Shown one piece after another: positions 1 to 5,875 of a DNA stretch of 6,019 nucleotides; the stretch's first letter is position 1, and the number at the start of each line of letters is the position of its first letter. Where the stretch lies: positions 1 to 6,019 of the forward strand of contig CAVIJF010000061.1 in the NCBI GenBank assembly GCA_963643175.1, given 5' to 3'. The position numbers were made by a program, and so were the translations under genes. This DNA is from CAMEON01 sp963643175. GTDB taxonomy: Bacteria > Bacillota > Clostridia > Oscillospirales > CAG-272. Below the pieces are notes generated by a model. The model was not told the origin of the DNA. It made no database searches and saw nothing but the letters and a program-made list of their open reading frames with translations.

Positions 1-1
1 G

Positions 2-26
2 TTGCAAGGGGCGAAGCCCCTTGCAA
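2..26. repeat. perfect hairpin at the left edge
   Basis: An 11-bp arm, TTGCAAGGGGC (2-12), is perfectly inverted at 16-26 around GAA. The apex reads GCGAAGC, a sequence known to form an unusually stable DNA mini-hairpin. There is no T-tract to the right, and the left side is outside the window, so it can be called neither a terminator nor a REP-like element from this sequence alone. It lies 8 bp outside the left repeat copy and has no equally good partner beyond the right copy. Confidence 0.6.
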
Positions 27-34
27 AAGATAAC

Positions 35-67
35 AAAAATCTCCCCCTTCCCCGCTGGGGAAGGGGG
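35..67 (-). terminator. probable intrinsic terminator of the operon
   Basis: On the minus strand, a perfect 11-bp C/G-rich stem (arms 57-67 and 43-53, 3-nt loop 54-56) is followed after AGA by five Ts (35-39), then GTTATCTTTT. It begins 84 nt past the mannosidase stop codon, where the operon transcript should end. The same hairpin is the outer part of the repeat element at 35-137, so the element seems to supply the terminator. The T-tract is short and offset by three bases, so termination may be partial. Confidence 0.6.
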
Positions 68-82
68 TCGGGGGGATGGGGG
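57..82 (+). other. G-quadruplex motif in left repeat
   Basis: On the plus strand, four G-tracts of 4, 5, 6 and 5 bases are separated by two-base loops (AA, TC, AT). This satisfies a strict G-quadruplex pattern with very short loops. The first two tracts are also the 3' arm of the terminator hairpin, so the two structures compete. Folding is not demonstrated. Confidence 0.65.
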
Positions 83-150
83 CAAGAAAGATATGCGAGG
101 TCGGGGCAACCCGGATACGGCAGGGCACAGGCACCCCCGGACATCCTCTA

Positions 151-2685
151 TTATTCTTCTGCTTTTTCGGCTTCATCCATACGGCATTCGGTCAGCCTGC
201 CGTCCCCGGCGCGGAAGGTGCGCACACGGAAGGCACCGAAACCGAGCGTCTCGGATATGCCGAGCTGAGGACAGCAGACGGTGCAGGAGACCGGTTCCCC
301 GGTGGGATTGAACAGACGGAGCACCGTGTCCGCGCCGTCCTCCGACCGCTTGCAGGCGGTCAGCACGACCGGCGCCGGCGAAAGCGTCAGCAACGGCATC
401 TCGGCGGGCGCCGGCGACTGCGCACCCGCTCCGGATGGGAACAGGTTCAGCACTATGGGCGCTTCGTTGAAAACGAGCGCCTGCCGCGCCGTGTCGCGGT
501 CCCCGACCGTCCCCGCAAGCAGCCGCAGGGAAAATTGCCGTTCGCCCTGCTCCATATGCTCGCTGTCCCGGTCGGTGGGCATGACGTGCCGGTCGCCGAT
601 GGGGTGCGCGGTATAGCCCGGCGAACGCAGCAGCGACAGGTACACGGTGCCGTCCCGGAAGGAGGCGCCGTAAATGCCGCGGTTCAGCACGCTCAGACGT
701 GCCCCGCAGGGGGACGTGACGGTCAGGTACTTCTGCCCGACCTCCTCGCGCCCGTCCCCGTGCATCGGCTCCTCGCCGAAGGCTTTCTCCAGTGCCGGGA
801 CGGGGTCGGGCAACGCCTGCGGCAGGCGCAGCCTGATCATGCGGCGCCGGGTCTGATTGACAATGCGGATGTCCAGATCTATCTGCGGCGCCGTATGGGA
901 GATTGCATAGCGCACCGTGGCGCCAGATTCCTCATAGCCGAACACCGCCTCGATTACAACCCGCAGTTCCCCGTCCTCAATCACGCGGACGGAGGGAATC
1001 ACGGTATCCAGATCCGAGAAGCGGGAGCCTGCCTCGTCGGACAGCAGGGTGAAACTGCCCAGCTTGTCCTGCCAGGACGTGAACGTCATGCCCCACGAAT
1101 CGTCCGCGTCGCGCATGACGTCCAGCGCGCAGGCGCCGGAGCCGAGGTACTCCACACCCCGGACGCACCAGCGCTCCACCAGACCGGTCGTGCATCCGAT
1201 TTCCACGGTCATGACGGGGGTGGTCACGCGCAGAACCGGGCGTCCGTCCGCGCCGACCGCCGCATAGGCGGACGCATCCGGAACCGGCTTTTTGTCCAGC
1301 GTGACCAGCCGGCAGTCAAAGCGGTTCATGGACATGGGCGCCAGCGTGGCGCGGAACACAACGCGCTTACGCCAGTCCAGCGGCAGGTTGGAGTACTCCT
1401 TCTCGCACTGGGACGGCAGCTTCTGCCTGCCGCGGTACGCGACCGGCAGCATAAAAGTGCCGCTCCAGTTCTGATCCGCCAGCATGAATTCGCAGGTCAG
1501 GTCGGTTTCCACGGACCACGGGTGCGGATTGTAGACCAGCACGGGAATCTCGCCCGGCGCCGCCTTCTCCTGCCCGGCGGAGAGTGCCATGAAGGCGCGC
1601 ATCCGCACGCGGGAGAGTATCTCCAGGGCGTGATCCAGCATCCGGAGGGCGCTTTCTTCGGCGGGCTGGATGGAGGAGCCGGGCAGGACATCGTGGAACT
1701 GAACGGTCAGCAGGTCGTACAGCGCCTCGCCGAACTCCTTTTCCGGGTACTCCATCAGCCCCAGCAGTACGGCATGGGTTACGGCTTTCTCGGTCGAGAA
1801 CAGGCTGTTCTCGGTCTGGCGGTACTTCTGCTTGATGCGCACCTGACTGGTATAGCAGCCGGGCGCCCATGCGTTCAGGTCGCCGCGGTGCTCCGGCAGG
1901 ACATACCAGCCCGCCGCCGCTTCCGCCCGGACATCCGCGAAGTACGCTTCCGGCGTGGAGTGCAGCACCGTGACGCCCGCCGCCTGCGCCTCCTCCGCAA
2001 AGGCGTTGATGGCGCGGATATCCTCCCGGGAGGGTCCGCCGCCGTGGTTGCCCACGCCCCACAGGCAGAAGCCGAGCGGCGCGGCATCCGTCAGCGCGTC
2101 GGTCACGGGGCGTATCTTGCCCATGGCATTGCCCAGAGCTGTGCCGTACCCGGACTGCGACCGCTGCGCGAGGACGGTGGAGCCATCGTAGCCGACCCAG
2201 CGGAAGGTTTCGCCCGGCAGGGGACAGTGCCCCCCGTCCGGACGGCAGAACAGGTAACTGTCATACCCCGTGCCGGCAAGAATCTGCACCAGTCCCCGCG
2301 TGTGCCCGAACGGGTCGAAGTTGATGGCTGTCGTCGGCTCCGCGCCGAACTTCTCCCGGAAATAGCGCCGCCCCTCCGCTATCTGACGGACGAACGCCTC
2401 TCCGCTGGGCATATTGCAGTCGGGCTGTACGTGCCAGCCGCCCATGATATGCCACCTGCCCAGCCGCACCAGCTCACGTATCTCCCGGAACAGCGCCGGG
2501 TCATACTCCTCGACCCAGCGGTATATCAGGGCTTCGTTGTGGCAGAAGACGTAGCCGTCAAATTCCCGGCAGAACTGTGCCGCGCACCGGAAGGTCGCGA
2601 CCGCCGAGGCGCAGCCTTCCTCCCACTCCCACTGCCAGATGGGGTCAAGGTGTGCGTTGCTGATGAGGTGCATGGTCTTGTTCAT
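151..2685 (-). CDS. GH38 family alpha-mannosidase
   Basis: 844-residue alpha-mannosidase, last gene of the operon. Retaining GH38 enzymes hydrolyse terminal alpha-linked mannose using a zinc ion. The sequence has NAHLDPIW (10-17) with zinc ligands His12 and Asp14; GGWHVQPDCNMPSGE (82-96), a family signature; INFDPFGH (121-128) with the expected nucleophile/zinc ligand Asp124; VGNHGGGPSRED (211-222); and FHDVLPGSS (330-338) with His331 as the expected last zinc ligand. Domain order is catalytic (1 to about 280), the helical middle domain (about 280-365) and C-terminal beta-sandwich domains (about 380-844). All expected catalytic residues are present, so it should be active. There is no signal peptide, so it is probably cytoplasmic and acts on imported mannosides or N-glycan fragments. 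The start at 2685 is set by AAAGGAG (2693-2699), 7 nt away. A GTG at 2754 in the same frame would overlap the previous stop, but it lacks a ribosome-binding site and would add 23 low-complexity residues. Linkage specificity cannot be read from sequence. Confidence 0.95.
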   Translation of the reverse strand: MNKTMHLISNAHLDPIWQWEWEEGCASAVATFRCAAQFCREFDGYVFCHNEALIYRWVEEYDPALFREIRELVRLGRWHIMGGWHVQPDCNMPSGEAFVRQIAEGRRYFREKFGAEPTTAINFDPFGHTRGLVQILAGTGYDSYLFCRPDGGHCPLPGETFRWVGYDGSTVLAQRSQSGYGTALGNAMGKIRPVTDALTDAAPLGFCLWGVGNHGGGPSREDIRAINAFAEEAQAAGVTVLHSTPEAYFADVRAEAAAGWYVLPEHRGDLNAWAPGCYTSQVRIKQKYRQTENSLFSTEKAVTHAVLLGLMEYPEKEFGEALYDLLTVQFHDVLPGSSIQPAEESALRMLDHALEILSRVRMRAFMALSAGQEKAAPGEIPVLVYNPHPWSVETDLTCEFMLADQNWSGTFMLPVAYRGRQKLPSQCEKEYSNLPLDWRKRVVFRATLAPMSMNRFDCRLVTLDKKPVPDASAYAAVGADGRPVLRVTTPVMTVEIGCTTGLVERWCVRGVEYLGSGACALDVMRDADDSWGMTFTSWQDKLGSFTLLSDEAGSRFSDLDTVIPSVRVIEDGELRVVIEAVFGYEESGATVRYAISHTAPQIDLDIRIVNQTRRRMIRLRLPQALPDPVPALEKAFGEEPMHGDGREEVGQKYLTVTSPCGARLSVLNRGIYGASFRDGTVYLSLLRSPGYTAHPIGDRHVMPTDRDSEHMEQGERQFSLRLLAGTVGDRDTARQALVFNEAPIVLNLFPSGAGAQSPAPAEMPLLTLSPAPVVLTACKRSEDGADTVLRLFNPTGEPVSCTVCCPQLGISETLGFGAFRVRTFRAGDGRLTECRMDEAEKAEE

Positions 2686-2692
2686 GGTGTGG

Positions 2693-2699
2693 CTCCTTT
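2693..2699 (-). promoter_or_regulatory. ribosome-binding site deciding the GH38 start
   Basis: AAAGGAG on the minus strand lies 7 nt before the ATG at 2685. It is the strongest Shine-Dalgarno site in the window. It argues for independent translation initiation of the mannosidase after the 65-nt gap, rather than coupling through the GTG at 2754. The gap (2686-2750) also holds the 11-bp palindrome TTGATTATCAA (2707-2717), with no assigned role. Confidence 0.8.
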
Positions 2700-2750
2700 C
2701 CGGTTTTTGATAATCAATCCCTTTTCTGTCTGCCTGTCCGCTCCCCGCCG

Positions 2751-4721
2751 TCACATCTCGATTGCCACCATGCCGTGCAGGGTGAATTCCGGGACGGTAT
2801 AGCGGAGGCAGCCGTCCGTGCAGGTAAAGGGAATTTCGGTGCAGTCCGGCACCAGCATGACGCGGCGCGGCGTGACGCCGCCGGGCAGGCGCAGCGTGAC
2901 GGAGACATCCCGCAGGGGGATTGCGTCCTCAATGACCTCCGCCCGCCCGCGCTGTTTGGTCACGGCGTACAGAAGGTGCTGGATATAGCGCCGCTCGGCT
3001 TCCTGATACAGGAGCGTAGTCACGCCGTTGGACGGCAGGTCGGTTTCCAGCGTTTTGGCATCGCCCAGCAGGGCATCCAGCATATCGCACACAATCTGTT
3101 TCTGATGGTATGCCCCGTTCGCGCGGTACTCATCAAACACATACCATGCAATACAGCCGATACGCCCGTCCGCCGACAGAACACAGCCGGGGTGGTAGCT
3201 GTCCGGGTCATTGGGCGTGTAGAAATGCGAGCAGAAGTGCCGGAAGGAGCGGTTGAAGTAGGAATCCTGCATTTCAGCCAGCACGCGCACCCCGTCGCCG
3301 ATGCGGATGGAACGCCCGCGGCGGTACATCAGGTACGCCGTCCGCCCGTTGCCCTTCATGTCGTAGGTCGGGCAGAGATACGTGGAGTCGTGCGGATTCT
3401 CCCCCGCATCCGTCACGCCGAAATCGGCAAAGAAGGCGTCGGAATCCGTCATGCGCCCGCTCTCGCCGGACAGCAGGACGCGCCCGCCTCCCGCCAGGTA
3501 CTCCCGCACCCGCGCGGCAAGGTCGCTGTCAAAGCGCACCGTGTCGGGGAAAATAATCAGCTTGTAGGCGGAGAAGTCGCAGTCGCGGTCGATGACATTG
3601 TACAGGTACTTGCCCTCCAGCAGGATGCGGTTGGCGCCGATGTCGGGGCAGACGTGCTGGTTTTCCTCGGTATAGGCAGTGAAAAGCGCTATATCTGCAA
3701 CCGCACGCGCACCGAAGCACCACGGCTCGCGCCGCTCGACCTCGGCATACGCCGAGCCGATCAGCCGATAGGTGGCAGGGTCAAACATTCCCAGCGGATG
3801 CAGCTGATCCCCGATCGAACAGCCCCCGCCCATCGCCAGCGACAGTCCCGTCTCGTAGCGCAGGGCGTTCGGGTGCTTGTAGCCGCCGAACTCGCCCCAC
3901 GTCGTATGGAATTTCCCGGTCATGCCGACAAACTCCCGCCCCAGCACGCGGCAGTACGCCGCCGAAAGCGGGAAGTGGTCGTAGCCCCAGCCGCCGGTCG
4001 GGAGCGATTCCAACTCCAGATGGGCGGTGCTGGCAAACACCCACGCACGGTCATTGCGTGGCAGGGTGCCGCAGTTGTGGAACACCGGCATGGTGGGATT
4101 CTGCGCCGCGACCGTGCGGTTGATTGTGTCGGTAAACTTGCTGTACACCATGCGGGCGTGCCGCCGGACATCGGCGGGATTTTCCGGATCCAGCCCCGCC
4201 GCCAGCATAGAACGGATGCAGGTGGGGCAAACGCAGGGCGTCGGTGCGCAGATGTCGGTGAAAATGCCGTCGATGCTGTCGCCGTACCGCGTCATGACCT
4301 CCGCGACCTGTGCGCAGAGGTATTCCAGATACACGTCGTTATTGAGGCACAGCGTATGGAAATGCGCACCCAGCAGGGTATTGTCCCCGCCGACAACCAC
4401 ATTCCGGTACTCCGGGTGCGTGACCGCCATATGCTCGTCGAAGCCGGCGGAAATGTATGCCTGCGCACGCACGCCCATCTCCCGGCACACGGCAAGCTGG
4501 CGACCGAGCAGGTCGGTCGTCATGGTGGGATGCGGCGGCACCACGGCAGAGGGGTAGTATGCCCACCCGTGGTGGCATTTTGCAAACAGCGTAATGGAGG
4601 AGATGTGCCCCACGGTCAGTGCCTGCCGGAAGTTCTCCTCTGAAAACCGGCTGCCGACATCCGGCATTCCCTCTCCGGTATGGAAATCCAGATGCACCTG
4701 TCTGAGCTTCAGGTATGTCAT
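2751..4721 (-). CDS. GHL6-type putative glycoside hydrolase with beta-galactosidase trimerization-like domain (GH151/alpha-L-fucosidase-like)
   Basis: 656-residue protein, second gene. The N-terminal half is a TIM-barrel-type putative glycosidase domain of the GHL6 kind (about 5-330). FAKCHHGWAYYPS (46-58) resembles the KHHDGF motif of GH29 fucosidases. DGIFTDI (151-157) offers Asp156 as a nucleophile candidate, and LELESLPTGGWGY (235-247) offers Glu236 or Glu238 as acid/base candidates. A cysteine cluster C158-x4-C163-x-C165-x2-C168 follows directly. Residues about 340-555 look like the beta-galactosidase trimerization (class I amidotransferase-like) fold, with KLIIFPDTVRF and YLAGGGRVLLSGESG. 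A small beta domain ends the protein. GH151 alpha-L-fucosidases have this architecture, to my knowledge, so fucosidase activity is a reasonable inference, not shown. The chosen start at 4721 overlaps the esterase stop (ATGA) and has AAGGAA (4726-4731) 4 nt upstream. An in-frame extension to 4811 lies inside the esterase and is unlikely. No signal peptide. Confidence 0.87.
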   Translation of the reverse strand: MTYLKLRQVHLDFHTGEGMPDVGSRFSEENFRQALTVGHISSITLFAKCHHGWAYYPSAVVPPHPTMTTDLLGRQLAVCREMGVRAQAYISAGFDEHMAVTHPEYRNVVVGGDNTLLGAHFHTLCLNNDVYLEYLCAQVAEVMTRYGDSIDGIFTDICAPTPCVCPTCIRSMLAAGLDPENPADVRRHARMVYSKFTDTINRTVAAQNPTMPVFHNCGTLPRNDRAWVFASTAHLELESLPTGGWGYDHFPLSAAYCRVLGREFVGMTGKFHTTWGEFGGYKHPNALRYETGLSLAMGGGCSIGDQLHPLGMFDPATYRLIGSAYAEVERREPWCFGARAVADIALFTAYTEENQHVCPDIGANRILLEGKYLYNVIDRDCDFSAYKLIIFPDTVRFDSDLAARVREYLAGGGRVLLSGESGRMTDSDAFFADFGVTDAGENPHDSTYLCPTYDMKGNGRTAYLMYRRGRSIRIGDGVRVLAEMQDSYFNRSFRHFCSHFYTPNDPDSYHPGCVLSADGRIGCIAWYVFDEYRANGAYHQKQIVCDMLDALLGDAKTLETDLPSNGVTTLLYQEAERRYIQHLLYAVTKQRGRAEVIEDAIPLRDVSVTLRLPGGVTPRRVMLVPDCTEIPFTCTDGCLRYTVPEFTLHGMVAIEM

Positions 4722-5560
4722 GCGTTTCCTTCTTTCCCGCGTACCGCAAACTCCGTGACGTAGCGGATTGCTTCGCGTATCCACCCGGCGATAGCGGGGA
4801 CATCCAGCCACGGATTCCCGATGCAGGTTTCCTTATTGGCAAGCGACAGACCGTGCACGCCGGACGGGTAGACATGGTACTCGAACGGCACGCCTGCGGC
4901 TGCCAGTGCGTTGGCGTACAGCAGGGTGTTCTGAATCGGCACGGCGGGGTCGTCAAAGGTGTGCCAGATGAAGGCGGGAACGGTGTCGGCATCCACGTGC
5001 TTCTCCACCGACCAGTGCGCGATTGTTTCCGCGTCCTTTGCGTGCCCGCCGCTGATGGTATCAATGGAGCCGTAGTGCGTGGATTCGGTTGCCGTGATGA
5101 CCGGGTAGCAGAGCACGGTGGCGGTCGGCTTCCAGATTCCGTAGGGGGCGTCGCCCATGGCGGCAAGCACGGCGGCGTCTTTCCACATAGTTCCGCAGCA
5201 GGCTGCCACGTGTCCGCCGGCGGAGAAGCCTGTGATGAACACGTAGTCGGGGTCGACATGGTACTTCTCCGCATTCTCGCGGACATGGCGGACCGCCAGC
5301 GCCGCCTCAATCAGCGGGGCGCTGTTCTGCGCTTTCTCCCGGATGGAGTAGTTGAGGATAAACACGTTCAGTCCGGCGGCGAAGTATTGCAGGGCGATCG
5401 GTTCCGCCTCGCGGTCAGAAAGGAACTGATAGCCGCCGCCGGGGCATACGATTATGGCACGGCGAACCGTGATTTTCAGCTCCTCCGAGGGAGCGTGTAT
5501 ATAGGAGACTACGGTACAGTCCGGGTATGCGGGGGACAGGATGAATGTTTCGGTCGTCAT
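4718..5560 (-). CDS. alpha/beta-hydrolase, probable carbohydrate acetyl esterase (Aes/BD-FAE-like)
   Basis: 280-residue serine hydrolase, first gene of the operon. Visible motifs: an oxyanion-type loop C39-PGGGY at residues 39-44 (where lipase relatives have HGGG), followed by LSDREAEPIA; the nucleophile elbow GFSAGGH at 111-117 with Ser113; an acid candidate Asp204 in DPAVP (DxxVP pattern); and catalytic His236 in GVHG. The complete triad and length fit the acetyl-esterase/lipase family (COG0657) that is often called xylan esterase-like. No signal peptide or membrane segment is seen, so it should act in the cytoplasm. In this context it probably removes acetyl or similar ester groups from imported oligosaccharides before the glycosidases act; the substrate is inferred from the neighbours only. 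The ATG is preceded by AGAAGGAA (5571-5578) with a rather long 10-nt spacing. The gene ends in ATGA, shared with the next start. A non-sugar ester substrate cannot be excluded. Confidence 0.9.
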   Translation of the reverse strand: MTTETFILSPAYPDCTVVSYIHAPSEELKITVRRAIIVCPGGGYQFLSDREAEPIALQYFAAGLNVFILNYSIREKAQNSAPLIEAALAVRHVRENAEKYHVDPDYVFITGFSAGGHVAACCGTMWKDAAVLAAMGDAPYGIWKPTATVLCYPVITATESTHYGSIDTISGGHAKDAETIAHWSVEKHVDADTVPAFIWHTFDDPAVPIQNTLLYANALAAAGVPFEYHVYPSGVHGLSLANKETCIGNPWLDVPAIAGWIREAIRYVTEFAVRGKEGNA

Positions 5561-5634
5561 AGTACGGTACTTCCTTCTCTGCTTTTATGTATTTTGCATC
5601 TGTGCGCGGCTCCTGCGCGGGTGCCGCAGTGTCA
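5561..5634 (-). promoter_or_regulatory. 5' leader of the operon mRNA
   Basis: The leader begins with a short potential stem: CTGCG (5625-5629) pairs with CGCAG (5613-5617) around a 7-nt loop. An AGGAG (5610-5614) sits 10 nt before a four-codon mini-ORF, ATG CAA AAT ACA TAA (5585-5599). The esterase ribosome-binding site AGAAGGAA is at 5571-5578. The mini-ORF and stem may be chance; no known riboswitch pattern is recognised. Confidence 0.35.
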
Positions 5635-5663
5635 AGTATACCATATCGCACGGCGAAGCGCAA
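5635..5663 (-). promoter_or_regulatory. sigma-A-type promoter of the three-gene operon
   Basis: On the minus strand, -35 TTGCGC (5658-5663) and -10 TATACT (5635-5640) are separated by exactly 17 bp. A TG dinucleotide one base upstream of the -10 makes it an extended -10. An AT-rich stretch (AAAATTTTC, about 5670-5678) just upstream of the -35 could act as an UP-like element. The predicted transcription start is about 5627-5630, which leaves a leader of roughly 67-70 nt before the esterase ATG. This is the only convincing promoter seen for the operon. No operator or cre-like site was recognised near it. Confidence 0.7.
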
Positions 5664-5772
5664 GGGGTTTTGAAAATTTTTCCGGGGTGTCGGCGCCGTT
5701 GGTCCGTCCTGCCCCGCACGGGTTTCTTTTCCCCGGCGAGTCCGGCTGACCCGGCGGTACGCGGTACCTTTT
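5664..5772. other. non-coding spacer upstream of the promoter
   Basis: GC-rich spacer between the promoter and the right repeat copy. It contains the AT-rich patch upstream of the -35 and the 13-bp palindrome GGTACGCGGTACC (5756-5768), close to the inner edge of the repeat. No convincing gene is present: short frames crossing it have no recognisable start context or family. Confidence 0.5.
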
Positions 5773-5828
5773 GGGGTGCCCGTGCCCTGCCGCCTCCGGT
5801 TTGCCCCGACCTCGCATAAACTTTCTGA

Positions 5829-5854
5829 CCCCATCCCCCCCAGCCCCCTTCCCC
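5829..5854 (-). other. G-quadruplex motif in right repeat
   Basis: On the minus strand, G-tracts of 4, 5, 7 and 4 bases are separated by AA, CT and AT. The architecture is that of the left copy, although the loop bases and tract lengths differ. Retention of four long tracts in both diverged copies hints that the G-rich block is a kept property of the element. Confidence 0.65.
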
Positions 5855-5874
5855 GCTGGGAAGGGGGAGATTTT
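5844..5874 (+). terminator. terminator-like hairpin in the right repeat copy
   Basis: On the plus strand a 10-bp stem (5844-5853 with 5858-5867, loop CGCT) is followed by AGA and four Ts (5871-5874). Its polarity would stop rightward transcription. No rightward gene ends before it in the window, so its role, if any, may be to block antisense or read-through transcription. Confidence 0.4.
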
Positions 5875-5875
5875 A

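Larger units (their letters stand above)
35..137 (+). repeat. left copy of a ~103-bp inverted repeat flanking the operon
   Basis: This segment reappears as its reverse complement at 5773-5875, with about 85-90% identity by eye and a few 1-nt indels. In order it holds AAAATCT, the 11-bp hairpin (43-67), four G-tracts (57-82), the 18-nt core TATGCGAGGTCGGGGCAA (92-109, identical in both copies), a variable stretch, CGGCAGGGCAC (118-128) and GGCACCCC (130-137). Similarity stops sharply at both edges. It is non-coding: reading frames through it are not conserved as proteins and are rich in Gly, Arg and Pro. It ends 13 nt before the mannosidase stop codon. Confidence 0.85.
5773..5875 (-). repeat. 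right copy of the ~103-bp inverted repeat
   Basis: Reverse-complement partner of 35-137. On the minus strand it has the same order: AAAATCT (outer edge), the hairpin (5844-5867), a G-rich block (5829-5854), the identical 18-nt core (5801-5818), CGGCAGGGCAC (5781-5791) and GGCACCCC (5773-5780). The hairpin has compensated for a lost base, giving a 10-bp stem with a 4-nt loop instead of an 11-bp stem with a 3-nt loop. It lies about 110 bp upstream of the operon promoter. No rightward gene precedes it, so it is not the dedicated terminator of any gene seen here, which favours a dispersed element. Confidence 0.85.

Noticed and set aside
2686..2754. Upstream GTG start of the mannosidase that overlaps the previous stop codon
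   Set aside because: The GTGA overlap is tempting, but there is no Shine-Dalgarno sequence and the added 23 residues precede the usual GH38 N-terminus. AAAGGAG correctly positioned before 2685 decides the start.
76..2802. A 908-codon open frame on the plus strand, antisense to the mannosidase
   Set aside because: It mirrors a GC-rich coding gene, where few antisense stop codons arise. Its translation is rich in Arg, Gly, His and Pro, has no family signature, and overlaps a gene with complete GH38 motifs.
2775..4643. A 622-codon plus-strand frame antisense to the GHL6 gene
   Set aside because: Same shadow effect of codon bias. No recognisable domain or ribosome-binding site, and the minus-strand frame has clear family motifs.
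4722..4811. 30-residue N-terminal extension of the GHL6 protein
   Set aside because: It lies entirely inside the esterase gene in another frame, and its sequence is unlike an enzyme N-terminus. The ATG at 4721 has a ribosome-binding site and fits the family start.
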